A stretch of 47,299 nucleotides of DNA. Source: Bacteroidetes bacterium GWF2_29_10. Its GTDB lineage: Bacteria; Bacteroidota; Bacteroidia; Bacteroidales; GWE2-29-8. Below the pieces are notes generated by a model, which was not told the DNA's origin, searched no databases, and saw only the letters and a list, made by a program, of their open reading frames with translations. The DNA lies in contig MEOD01000108.1 of NCBI GenBank assembly GCA_001768555.1, forward strand, positions 1-47,299, written 5' to 3'. Positions 33,987-42,564 of this stretch are shown here, piece after piece. Both the position numbers and the translations under genes were made by a program. Positions within the stretch are counted from its first letter, which is position 1, and every line of letters starts with the position of its first letter.

Positions 33987-35684
33987 TTATTCAACGGTAA
34001 CCTTTATTGCATCTTTAACAGTTATCCTTCTATTATTGTTATAGGATATAACAAAAGCATCAATACCCATGTCTCGTAGCTTCATACAATATTGTTTTGC
34101 TCCTTTATAAGTAGTAAATTCTCCAATAAAATATTTATAAGCACCTCGATATCTTTCTACAAATATTTGATCAGTTACTCCATATTTTTTTACATAATAA
34201 TCTTTTGCTTCTTTCTTAGCAGAAGAGCCTATTTGTACTTTATATAAAACATTATCTGGTTCCAGTTCTACTTGCATATTTTGTTGAGGTTGTATTGAAA
34301 CTCCATCAGGTTGTAGTTTAAATAAACCACTTGGAAGAATTTCTCTATTATCATCAGGCTTGTATGTAACTACAAATGAACCTAATCCTGATTTTTGTTT
34401 AAAATCTTTATTAAATGCTTTTGCATCTTCTAAATCATCAAAACCAACAGAATATTTGTAACTTCCTTCATAATAATCAACTACTAGATTATCTTCTGAA
34501 ATATTGAAATTCTTTATAAAATATTCTCTTTTTTGATCATTGTTTAGAGATGCTATTTGTACTTTGTACTTATATTTTCGGTCAATCTTATTAACATAAG
34601 GTTGTTTTCCTCCATTTTTTTCTAATGATTCTAAATCTTCAATTACTTTTTTGCCATCTTTTCCTCCTTCTTCTGCTAATCTATCAATGTATTCAGGCGA
34701 TAATGAATCCATTTCATTTAAAGCAAATTGAAGACTCAATGTATCTATAACTTTAACTGTATCTGCTAAAAGTAATGGAATGGTGTCAATAGGAAGAATC
34801 TCTGTTTCAGGAATAGTTTTCTTCTTAACAGATGATTTACCTCCTAAATTGAATTTAATTGAAGCAGATGAATATAAAAATCCATCCATCTTACTATTTA
34901 TTAAGCCTGATTTAGAATTATATCCTTTTGTTCCATCAATGTTATCCGAATTTGTAAAATAATAAGATGCTGATAAATTTGTTTCTACAATGTCTGATAA
35001 TTTAAATTTAACCCCGATGCCTATAGGAAATGAAATTGCATTGTTTTTGTATCCAGCAATTGTATCCAAACTAGTTTCATATTTATAATCTCTCTTTATT
35101 ACATTGCCAATTTGCGGATTTTCTAAATCTTGATAATGATCTCTAATTGTTCCATCTGTCCAATAATTATATGCAACTGACTTATCATTCAAAAGGTCGG
35201 TTTTGGAATCAAACATAGTATAACCAATACCAACATAGATATATGGAGCAAAACGAGAGGATTTTTTTATTATAACATTATTGTCAAAATGAAAATAAAT
35301 ATTAAAATCTCCTTGCATTATAGTTGATTGAAAGTTTCTATGTTCTAATTCAACTTGATGATCTTTTGCTGTAACAGTCCCATATAGAAAATTAAGTCCA
35401 ACTCCTATAAAATTCTTTATTCGTTGTTCTACAGAAATATTCGCCGCATAATTAAAACTACTTAATGAACGAATATTTTGTTCTAATGGATGTAAATCAC
35501 CATTAAATGATAAAAAACCAACACCAATTGATATGGATGGTAATCTATATTTGTTGTAATCTTCAACATCTACAGGTTTACCTGTAGAATCTATAGTTTC
35601 AAATTCTTCAGTATTTTGGGAAAAGCTTTTATTACTAAAAACTATTAATAATACTGCTATTATATAAGGTAAATATTTCTTCAT
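33987..35684 (-). CDS. Exported outer-membrane protein with two SPOR domains
   Basis: A signal peptide (YLPYIIAVLLIVFSNKSFSQ) leads into a beta-barrel-like region (about 45-285; SIGVGFLSFNGDLHPLEQ, FIGVGLNFLYGTV, APYIYVGIGYTMF, NLSASYYFTNSDN). A linker (about 290-365) precedes two SPOR-like domains: YKYKVQIASLNNDQKREYF (about 370-440) and VLYKVQIGSSAKKEAKDYYV (about 475-550). SPOR domains bind denuded septal or envelope peptidoglycan, so this looks like an outer-membrane to peptidoglycan linker. It stands alone, with a near-match -7 box (TATCTTTA) just upstream. Confidence 0.8.
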   Translation of the reverse strand: MKKYLPYIIAVLLIVFSNKSFSQNTEEFETIDSTGKPVDVEDYNKYRLPSISIGVGFLSFNGDLHPLEQNIRSLSSFNYAANISVEQRIKNFIGVGLNFLYGTVTAKDHQVELEHRNFQSTIMQGDFNIYFHFDNNVIIKKSSRFAPYIYVGIGYTMFDSKTDLLNDKSVAYNYWTDGTIRDHYQDLENPQIGNVIKRDYKYETSLDTIAGYKNNAISFPIGIGVKFKLSDIVETNLSASYYFTNSDNIDGTKGYNSKSGLINSKMDGFLYSSASIKFNLGGKSSVKKKTIPETEILPIDTIPLLLADTVKVIDTLSLQFALNEMDSLSPEYIDRLAEEGGKDGKKVIEDLESLEKNGGKQPYVNKIDRKYKYKVQIASLNNDQKREYFIKNFNISEDNLVVDYYEGSYKYSVGFDDLEDAKAFNKDFKQKSGLGSFVVTYKPDDNREILPSGLFKLQPDGVSIQPQQNMQVELEPDNVLYKVQIGSSAKKEAKDYYVKKYGVTDQIFVERYRGAYKYFIGEFTTYKGAKQYCMKLRDMGIDAFVISYNNNRRITVKDAIKVTVE

Positions 35685-36017
35685 TATCTATTATAAAATT
35701 GGTGCTAAAGATACATTATTATTTTTATATAATAATTAGTTTTACTTACTCTTTTTTCTGTTTTTTTTAATATTTTACAAAATAGCCTGAAAATAAATAA
35801 CTTACAAATAAACATTTAAAAAAAAATACCATTGTGTATTAATAATATTAATGTTCGTAATTTACATTATGTTAAATAGAATTATTGCTAATAACGTCCA
35901 TTAGAAAATTAAAAAGTTAAGGGTGTTTGAACAATCTGGGATAAAAAAAAGCCAGCAGTGTTTTTGCTGACTTTTTTTTATGAACAATAATATAGCTTTT
36001 ATTATACAGACAACATT
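35685..36017. other. Intergenic region between SPOR and T9SS cargo genes
   Basis: AT-rich sequence with no gene. It contains the terminator at 35943-35979 and a near-match -7 box (TATCTTTA on the minus strand, about 35703-35710) for the SPOR-protein gene. Nothing else was recognised. Confidence 0.5.
35943..35979 (-). terminator. Rho-independent terminator of the T9SS cargo gene
   Basis: On the minus strand AGTCAGCA (35972-35965) pairs with TGCTGGCT (35957-35950), one G-T wobble and a 7-nt loop, followed by an eight-T run (35950-35943). It lies about 40 bp after the stop of the minus-strand gene at 36018. A T-run on the other side makes it possibly bidirectional. Confidence 0.75.
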
Positions 36018-37574
36018 TTATTGTTTAATAAATTTAGTGTAGTTATTGTCTGTTTTTAGAAAATATATTCCATTTTTGAGATTAGAAATGTTTATTATTG
36101 CTTTATTGTTGTTTGTTTTCATTTTTTCAGAATATATTTCTTTTCCTAAGGTGTTATATATTGAATATTTTTGGTTGTTATTATTGCTTTCTATTGTAAT
36201 TGTTTTTGTAGCTGGATTTGGAAATATTTTCATGTCACTTGTGTTTGATGCTAACTCTGATATCAATGTTCCAAGTTGTTTGTAATGTAGAGTCGTTTTA
36301 TATCCATATGCATTCCAAATATTGTTTTCATAATTGTAAGAACATGTTAAGTCAATGTTTGCTTTTTGCCATTGAGAGTTTTTCCATTTTTCATAATTAA
36401 CCATTAAACAATTTCCATAATCATCAAAAGAGTAAGTATATTTTTCACTATTTGTCCAATTGGTGTTTAACCACATTTCTGTAATGGAACTAGCTATATT
36501 GTTATTTGCATCGTAATTTATATTTTGTCTTCCATAATTTACCCAAACGGAATCTGTCCATATTTTGGAAATAAGGTTTATCAATAGGTTATTTTCGTTA
36601 TAAGTGAAAACATTTTGTCCATAATTTACCCAAACGGAATCTGTCCATATTTTGGAGCTAAGATTTATCAATAGGTTATTTTCATTATAAGTGTAAACGT
36701 CTTGTTCGTAATTTAACCACATTGTATCACCCCATAATTCAATTATTAGGTTAGTCATATTGTTGCTTGAGTCAAATGCATAATTATATTTTTCACTGTT
36801 TGTCCAAACAGAATCTGTCCATAATTTAAAAATTAGGGTTCTAGGATTTTTGATTGTATCATAAGTGAATTCTATTTTGTATTTATTTTCCCAAATATTG
36901 TTTGCACATTCTTCATACAATTGACTAGTTTGGTTTCCACTTGCATCATAGGTATATGTCATTTTATAAGAATTGTACCAATTCGAACCTTCCCAGTATT
37001 CTCTAAGTAAAATTGTTTTGTTATTATTAACATCAAAAGAGGATGTTTCTCTTTCAATGTTAGTCCAAGTAGAATTTATCCATTTTTCATACGACCAGCT
37101 AGTTTGTTGCCCATCTGTATTGTATGTCATTGTATGTCTTTCGTTATTTAGCCAAGCATTGTCTGTCCATATTTCCCAAATAGAACTTGTGTTGTTTCCA
37201 TTTGCATCATAGCTATGAGTGCCTTTTTGGTCGTTTTTCCAATAGGAGTTTTCATATATTTCCCATAAAGAGTTTATTTCGTTTCCTTTTGAATCGTACA
37301 CCATAGAGTATCTTGAAGAACCAGATGTTGTATATTCTATTACAGTATCAGGGTAAAATTTGGCAATTATTTCCTTTTCTTGTTTTAGTTTGTTGTTTTT
37401 ATTGTATTGCTTTGTTTGTTTATATTTTTCTTTGAAAGAAATATTCGCTTTTGGTTTTATTTTTTGTTCTATTATTTGTTTTGGTGTTTTTAAAATATCA
37501 TTTACAAATTTGTTTTGACCTGTTATTGTAAAAGCATAAGTTGCAATTAAAATTAAGAGTAATAGTTTTTTCAT
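36018..37574 (-). CDS. Repeat-rich secreted protein with T9SS type A sorting domain
   Basis: A signal peptide (LLLLILIATYAFTITGQ) starts a 518-residue protein made mostly of about ten degenerate repeats of 29-36 residues (pattern W.N.EKYTYSFD..GN.T....E.W.DS.W; about 85-420), resembling Rhs/YD-like beta strands. The last 75 residues form a T9SS type A domain (IFPNPATKTITIESN, YNTLGKEIYSEKM, LKNGIYFLKTDNNYTKFIKQ), so the protein should be exported through the T9SS and kept on the cell surface. Two repeats are 92% identical at DNA level. Ligand unknown. Confidence 0.82.
   Translation of the reverse strand: MKKLLLLILIATYAFTITGQNKFVNDILKTPKQIIEQKIKPKANISFKEKYKQTKQYNKNNKLKQEKEIIAKFYPDTVIEYTTSGSSRYSMVYDSKGNEINSLWEIYENSYWKNDQKGTHSYDANGNNTSSIWEIWTDNAWLNNERHTMTYNTDGQQTSWSYEKWINSTWTNIERETSSFDVNNNKTILLREYWEGSNWYNSYKMTYTYDASGNQTSQLYEECANNIWENKYKIEFTYDTIKNPRTLIFKLWTDSVWTNSEKYNYAFDSSNNMTNLIIELWGDTMWLNYEQDVYTYNENNLLINLSSKIWTDSVWVNYGQNVFTYNENNLLINLISKIWTDSVWVNYGRQNINYDANNNIASSITEMWLNTNWTNSEKYTYSFDDYGNCLMVNYEKWKNSQWQKANIDLTCSYNYENNIWNAYGYKTTLHYKQLGTLISELASNTSDMKIFPNPATKTITIESNNNNQKYSIYNTLGKEIYSEKMKTNNNKAIINISNLKNGIYFLKTDNNYTKFIKQ
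36532..36705 (-). repeat. 87-bp tandem duplication within the T9SS cargo gene
   Basis: Two adjacent 87-bp (29-codon) units, 36532-36618 and 36619-36705, differ at 7 positions by my count, far more alike than the other repeats of the gene. This points to recent duplication or gene conversion. Confidence 0.85.
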
Positions 37575-37602
37575 ATTTTTATTTTTATTAAAATGTTAAG
37601 TG

Positions 37603-37610
37603 CAAAGATA
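37603..37610 (-). promoter_or_regulatory. -7 box for the T9SS cargo gene
   Basis: TATCTTTG on the minus strand matches TAnnTTTG, 28 nt upstream of the start codon at 37574. The usual -33 TTTG is not evident. Confidence 0.4.
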
Positions 37611-37781
37611 ATTAATATAATTAATAGTGAATAATTAATAATTAATATTTTTTGAGTTAAATTGTATATAATTTGGAATTAGTAGCGTGACAAAAATAGA
37701 AAATAATTAATATATGGAGGAATAATGCAAGGTTTATCCCCTACTCTTTTAAGTTAATAATTCTAATTTGTTATTTTATTA

Positions 37782-37815
37782 TTTGAAATTTTTTATTAAA
37801 ATAGTTTTACATTTG
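37782..37815 (+). promoter_or_regulatory. Bacteroidota-type promoter of the WG-repeat gene
   Basis: TTTG (37782-37785) and TACATTTG (37808-37815) with a 22-nt gap match the -33/-7 consensus. The start codon at 37851 is about 30 nt beyond the expected transcription start. Confidence 0.55.
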
Positions 37816-37850
37816 CATAGGATTTTTTTTAAGATATATAATCACAAGGT

Positions 37851-39482
37851 ATGAAAAAGCATTTTATTTTTTATTTTTTATCGGCCGTATTGTCTATAAA
37901 TTGTTTTTCTCAGGATTATTCTTTGATTCCTTACAGGAAGGGAAAGTTATGGGGATATGCAGATAGTACGAAACGGTTGGTGATTCAGCCAAAGTATGTT
38001 TTTTCTGAGTTGTTTATTAATGGTTTTGCTCGAGTAAAGAGTGATTCTGGGTATGGTTTTATAAACAAGAAGGGTTTTGAAATAATTAAGTGTGAGTATG
38101 ATTTGGCATTTGAGTTTAATAATGGTTTTGCAAGGGTAAGCAAGCAGTGGAAATATGGTTTTATAAATAATAGAGGTGTTTTAATTACTGGAATAAAGTA
38201 TGACGAAGCAGATGATTTTAAAGAAGGTATAGCACGTGTTATATTGAATAAAAAGATCGGTTATATTGATACGACAGGAAAAGAGATTGTTTCTTGTATG
38301 TACGATAATATAGATTTGCTAGGTAATTATGAATATTTTAAGGTTTGGATAGGAAATAAAATTGGTTTGCTAGATAGGAATGGTAATGTAATAGTTGATT
38401 GTATTTATGATGTTATTTGGGATTTTAATGAAAATTTTGCTTCTGTTAAGCGAAATAATTTTTATGGATTTATAAATAAAAAAGGTAAAGAGGTTATAAA
38501 TTGTAGGTATGAGTATGCGGAGGATTTTAGAGGAGGGCTTGCAAAAGTAAAGTTTAATAGTCGATATGGTTATATAAACTTGCATGGAGAAGATGTTATA
38601 AAGAGTATATATGATGATGGAGATAGTTTTAGTGAAGGTTTGGCTTTGGTTAAATTGAACGATAAGTATGGTTTTATTAATAACTCTGGGGTTATGGTTG
38701 TTGATAACATTTACGATGATGGAGGTTTTTTTATTAACGGTATTGTAAATGTAAAAAAAGGTAATTTGTGGGGATTAGTAGATAAAAAAGGTAATGTTGT
38801 AGTAGACTTTCAGTACGATAAAATTATTTTAGATAAAAATATGATCACTGTTATAAAGAATAATAAAAGGGGAATTATAGATAAGAGTGGGAAAATACTA
38901 GTTCCTCTTATTTATGATTATGATAGAGGTGATTATACGAATGGAACCTATTTTAACTTTATAAATGGTTATGCAATAGTCAGAAAAAATAACAAATATG
39001 GATTTATTAATGAAAAAGGTGGTGAGATTTGTGATCTTATTTATGATGAGGTTCGTCCATTTAAAAATGGTTTTGCAATAGTTGGTAAGTTGATAACACC
39101 AAAAGAAGTAAAAGAAACAAAGTTTAATTATGGTTTTATAAACAGATCTGGTAAACAAATAGCAGATTGTAAATATTATGCCGCTTATGATTTTATAGAG
39201 AATAGAGCTTTGGTAGGGAACACTTATAGTAACAATAATTTCTTAGATACTAATGGACGAGAGATAAGTAAAGATTTTTATGAATGGGCAGAGGGATTTA
39301 AAAATGGCTTTGCAAAGTTTAAACAAAATAATAAGTATGGTTTTATAGATAAATCAGGAAAGAAAGTAATTTCTGCACAATATGAGAGTGTTGATGATTT
39401 TAAAAAGAACTATGCTATTGTATATTATAATTTTCAGTCATGTTATATAGATAAAAAAGGTCGTCTTTTTTTTGAAGAATAA
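37851..39482 (+). CDS. Exported WG-repeat protein
   Basis: A signal peptide (FIFYFLSAVLSINCFSQ) is followed by some 15 WG-type repeats across the whole chain. Each is about 30-40 residues with a core like KYGFINKKGKEVI.CRYE.A..F..G.A.V (for example KLWGYADSTKRLVI, YGFINKKGFEIIK, NLWGLVDKKGNVVV, KYGFIDKSGKKVIS). WG repeats form beta-propeller-like or beta-roll surfaces of largely unknown role. No sorting domain or anchor is visible, so the protein is probably periplasmic or secreted. It has its own promoter and ends 75 bp before parA. Length is normal for this variable family. Confidence 0.88.
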   Translation: MKKHFIFYFLSAVLSINCFSQDYSLIPYRKGKLWGYADSTKRLVIQPKYVFSELFINGFARVKSDSGYGFINKKGFEIIKCEYDLAFEFNNGFARVSKQWKYGFINNRGVLITGIKYDEADDFKEGIARVILNKKIGYIDTTGKEIVSCMYDNIDLLGNYEYFKVWIGNKIGLLDRNGNVIVDCIYDVIWDFNENFASVKRNNFYGFINKKGKEVINCRYEYAEDFRGGLAKVKFNSRYGYINLHGEDVIKSIYDDGDSFSEGLALVKLNDKYGFINNSGVMVVDNIYDDGGFFINGIVNVKKGNLWGLVDKKGNVVVDFQYDKIILDKNMITVIKNNKRGIIDKSGKILVPLIYDYDRGDYTNGTYFNFINGYAIVRKNNKYGFINEKGGEICDLIYDEVRPFKNGFAIVGKLITPKEVKETKFNYGFINRSGKQIADCKYYAAYDFIENRALVGNTYSNNNFLDTNGREISKDFYEWAEGFKNGFAKFKQNNKYGFIDKSGKKVISAQYESVDDFKKNYAIVYYNFQSCYIDKKGRLFFEE

Positions 39483-39501
39483 AAATAATAAAATAAAAAA
39501 G

Positions 39502-39532
39502 TTTCGCATTTTTATTTAAAATTGTAAATTTG
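39502..39532 (+). promoter_or_regulatory. Promoter of the parAB-dapB-lepB operon
   Basis: TAAATTTG (39525-39532) is a perfect -7 box 25 nt before the parA ATG. TTTC-G at 39502-39506 is an imperfect -33 element about 19 nt upstream. It probably drives all genes to 44639, which are separated by 2-17 bp. Confidence 0.5.
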
Positions 39533-39557
39533 CAAATAGATTTAAGTAAAGATATCA

Positions 39558-40358
39558 ATGGCAAAAATAATTTCAATAGCAAATCAAAAGGGTGGCGTAG
39601 GTAAAACAACTACAGCAATAAATTTAGGGGCAGGCTTAGCGGTACTTGAATATAAAACGTTATTAATAGATGCAGATCCACAAGCAAATGCAACATCAGG
39701 TGTAGGTGTCGATCACAAAACAGTAAAAACAAGTATTTATGAATGTATAATTGATGGAGTAAACCCAAAGGATATAATAATTCATACTAATACACCTAAT
39801 TTAGACTTAATTCCTGCACATATAGATTTGGTTGGTGCAGAAATAGAGATGATTGACCATCAAAATAGGGAAAGAAAAATGAAGTTGGTTTTAGATAAGG
39901 TTAAGGATGATTATGATTTTATAATAATAGATTGTATGCCTTCTTTAGGTTTGGTTACAGTGAATGCTTTAACTGCATCAGATTCTGTAATAATTCCTGT
40001 ACAATGTGAGTATTTTGCATTAGAAGGTTTAGGAAAGTTATTAAACACTATCAAAATAGTTCAAACACGTCTTAATCCACAATTAGAGATAGAGGGAATT
40101 TTGCTAACAATGTATGATATGCGATTAAGGTTATCTAATGATGTGGTTGACCAAGTAAAAACACATTTTCAAAAGATGGTTTTTAATACTATTATTCAAA
40201 GGAATACAAAGTTGGGAGAAGCTCCTAGTTATGGGGAATCAATAATCATGTATGATGCCTCATCAAAAGGTGCAATCAACTATTTGAACCTTGCGAGAGA
40301 AATACTACAAAGAAACAATTTAACTAAATTAAATCATTTACAGAGAGAATCATTATAA
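39558..40358 (+). CDS. parA: Chromosome-partitioning ATPase ParA (Soj)
   Basis: Deviant Walker A ATPase that positions replicated origins with ParB. The N-terminus IISIANQKGGVGKTTTAINLG holds the deviant P-loop KGGVGKTT, LLIDADPQANAT the A' box, and FIIIDCMPSLGLVTVNAL the Walker B. PVQCEYFALEGLGKLLNTI is also conserved. At 266 residues and without an N-terminal DNA-binding domain it is the chromosomal (Soj) type. It begins the operon with parB 14 bp downstream. Confidence 0.96.
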   Translation: MAKIISIANQKGGVGKTTTAINLGAGLAVLEYKTLLIDADPQANATSGVGVDHKTVKTSIYECIIDGVNPKDIIIHTNTPNLDLIPAHIDLVGAEIEMIDHQNRERKMKLVLDKVKDDYDFIIIDCMPSLGLVTVNALTASDSVIIPVQCEYFALEGLGKLLNTIKIVQTRLNPQLEIEGILLTMYDMRLRLSNDVVDQVKTHFQKMVFNTIIQRNTKLGEAPSYGESIIMYDASSKGAINYLNLAREILQRNNLTKLNHLQRESL

Positions 40359-40372
40359 TATTAATTAGTGTT

Positions 40373-41263
40373 ATGGCTCAAAAAAAACAAGGATTAGGAC
40401 GCGGCATTGATTCCGTATTGGGAGGCTCTGCAATGGACGTTCAATATTATGGGAATAAAGATGCGGAACCAGAAAGTATAGTAAAAATAAATTTAGATAA
40501 AATAGAGGCCAATCCATTCCAGCCTCGTGTTGTTTTTGAAGAAAGTGGAATAAATGAGTTAGCAGAATCAATAAAATCGCAAGGTATAATACAACCAATA
40601 ACGGTTCGCAAGATGGGGTACAATCAATACCAAATTGTATCAGGCGAAAGAAGAGTTAGAGCATCTAAGCAAGCAGGTTTAACTGATATTCCTGCGTATA
40701 TCATTATTGCAAGTGATCAGGAAATGTTAGAAAAGGCTTTGGTGGAGAATTTGCAAAGGCGAGATTTAAATCCAATAGAAGTTTCTAATAGTTATAAAAG
40801 GTTAATAGATGAGTGTAAAATTACACAGGAGGAGTTAAGTGTAAAGGTTGGAAAGGAACGCTCTACAATTACAAATTATTTACGTTTGTTAAAATTGCCT
40901 GAAGAAATACAAGATGCAATATCAATGTCTTCGATAACAATGGGACATGCACGTGCAATCATAAATATTGAGGATAAAGAATTGCAATTGCTTTTATTTA
41001 ATGATATTGTTTCAAATAATTTATCGGTAAGAAATGTTGAAGAAGCGGTAAGAAAATTAAATGAGAAAAATAGAGAAGAAAACAAAATAAAAACAAAAAT
41101 AGTGGTCTCCCCTACTCTAACTACTTTTACTAAGACACTTTCTGGTGTGCTTGGAGTCAAAGTTAAGGTTAAAAATGAAGAAAATGGAAAAGGCTCAATT
41201 GTTATTCACTATAATTCGGAAGATGAATTAAATAGAATAATAAGTATTCTCAACAATGAATAG
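40373..41263 (+). CDS. parB: Chromosome-partitioning protein ParB (Spo0J)
   Basis: CTP-dependent parS-binding clamp protein working with ParA. The N-terminal motif QKKQGLGRGIDSVLGG contacts ParA. The ParB/Srx domain has IEANPFQPR and the CTP-binding GERRVRASKQAG box (about 85-97). A helix-turn-helix follows (ITQEELSVKVGKERSTITNYLRLLKLP), and the C-terminal dimerisation domain (about 235-296) includes KVKNEENGKGSIVIHYNS. Standard length (296). I saw no parS (TGTTTCACGTGAAACA) in the window. Confidence 0.96.
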   Translation: MAQKKQGLGRGIDSVLGGSAMDVQYYGNKDAEPESIVKINLDKIEANPFQPRVVFEESGINELAESIKSQGIIQPITVRKMGYNQYQIVSGERRVRASKQAGLTDIPAYIIIASDQEMLEKALVENLQRRDLNPIEVSNSYKRLIDECKITQEELSVKVGKERSTITNYLRLLKLPEEIQDAISMSSITMGHARAIINIEDKELQLLLFNDIVSNNLSVRNVEEAVRKLNEKNREENKIKTKIVVSPTLTTFTKTLSGVLGVKVKVKNEENGKGSIVIHYNSEDELNRIISILNNE

Positions 41264-41266
41264 TAA

Positions 41267-41836
41267 GTGAAGTTATATAAATACATACTATTTTTTTCAT
41301 TAATATGCTTTTTATCTATTAATAACACAATAGCACAAAATGTAATAGACACAACCAAAGCTTTGAATGATACGAAAGATTCCATCATCATTAATACACA
41401 TTCCCCACATAAAGCAACTATTTACTCATTAATAATTCCTGGTGGTGGACAAATTTATAACAAGAAGTATTGGAAGTTGCCTATAATATATGCAGGCTTT
41501 GGAGCTCTTGCTTATTTTATAAGTGTTAATTCAAAAGAATATAATAATTTTAAAACGGCATATAAAAATAGAACAAATAACGTAAATGATAAATATGAGA
41601 ACTATTCTTTAGAAAATCTAAGGCAGTTTAAAAACTATTATAGAGGAAATATAGAGCTAAGCATAATGCTTTCGGGTGTTCTATATTTTCTAAATGTTAT
41701 TGATGCAAATGTTGATGCGCATTTTTTTTACTATGATGTTAGTGAAGACTTGACAATAAATATAAGACCTGAATTGAGAAATTTTTTAGATCAAAATAAC
41801 AAAAATTATTCTTTAACATTAACTTTTAAATTTTAA
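41267..41836 (+). CDS. DUF5683-type exported/membrane protein
   Basis: A 189-residue protein starting at GTG 3 bp after the parB stop. It has a signal peptide (YILFFSLICFLSINNTIAQ) and the motif PHKATIYSLIIPGGGQIYNKKYWKLPIIYAGFGAL, the hallmark of the Bacteroidota DUF5683 family, usually found between parB and dapB. A second hydrophobic segment (about 130-145) suggests a membrane or membrane-associated protein. Function unknown; the genomic position is conserved. Confidence 0.85.
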   Translation: MKLYKYILFFSLICFLSINNTIAQNVIDTTKALNDTKDSIIINTHSPHKATIYSLIIPGGGQIYNKKYWKLPIIYAGFGALAYFISVNSKEYNNFKTAYKNRTNNVNDKYENYSLENLRQFKNYYRGNIELSIMLSGVLYFLNVIDANVDAHFFYYDVSEDLTINIRPELRNFLDQNNKNYSLTLTFKF

Positions 41837-41844
41837 CTTTTACT

Positions 41845-42552
41845 ATGAAAATACTTATTATAGGATATGGCAAAATGGGAAAGGAAGTGGAACAAGAATT
41901 AACAAATAAGCATCATCAAGTACATTCAATTATAAATGAAGAAAGAGATTGGGAAATACTAGATAAACAAGGAATTGATGTTGCAATTGAATTTTCAGAT
42001 AGAGATAATGCTTATATAAATATTTCAAAATGTTTTGATTTAAACATTCCAGTTGTTTCAGGGACTACAGGATGTCAAGAAGATATAGAAAAGTTGATAA
42101 CAATTTGTAGGAATGAAAATAAAACATTTTTGCACTCAAACAATTTTAGTATTGGAATGAACGTTTTTTTTGCTATTAACAAGAAGTTAGCGGAACTAAT
42201 GAAAAGTTTTCCTGAGTATAACGTTTCTATTTTAGAAAAACATCATTTGGATAAAAAGGATTCACCAAGTGGCACTGCAATGTCTTTAGCAGAAACAATA
42301 ATGTATAATTCAAACAAAAAAGATATTATAAATCGTTATACCGAAAGTAAAGAAAGTTTAGGTATAACTTCAATCAGAGAAGGAAAAGTTAGTGGTTATC
42401 ATCAAATTACATATAAAAATGAAATAGATGAAATACAAATAAGCCATAATGCCTTTTCAAGAAAAGGCTTTGCCAAAGGAGCTGTGATGGCTGCTGAATG
42501 GATAGAAAACAAAAAAGGATTTTACACAATAGACTCAATATTCAATTTTTAA
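41845..42552 (+). CDS. dapB: 4-hydroxy-tetrahydrodipicolinate reductase
   Basis: NAD(P)H-dependent reductase of lysine/diaminopimelate synthesis, supplying peptidoglycan precursors. The Rossmann motif is ILIIGYGKMGKEVEQ (GxGxxG, 7-12). IEFSDRDNAYIN and VSGTTGCQEDIE are conserved, and EKHHLDKKDSPSGTAMSLAE (about 132-151) carries the catalytic His and Lys and the GT substrate site. At 235 residues it is the compact Bacteroidota form (E. coli about 273). Starts 8 bp after the DUF5683 gene. Confidence 0.95.
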   Translation: MKILIIGYGKMGKEVEQELTNKHHQVHSIINEERDWEILDKQGIDVAIEFSDRDNAYINISKCFDLNIPVVSGTTGCQEDIEKLITICRNENKTFLHSNNFSIGMNVFFAINKKLAELMKSFPEYNVSILEKHHLDKKDSPSGTAMSLAETIMYNSNKKDIINRYTESKESLGITSIREGKVSGYHQITYKNEIDEIQISHNAFSRKGFAKGAVMAAEWIENKKGFYTIDSIFNF

Positions 42553-42564
42553 ATAAACACTGAT

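Noticed and set aside
29290-37760. Shared AAAAGAGTAGGGG motif at about 29.29 kb and, inverted, about 37.74 kb
   Set aside because: A 13-base match is compatible with chance in a window of this size, and nothing else around the two sites agrees.
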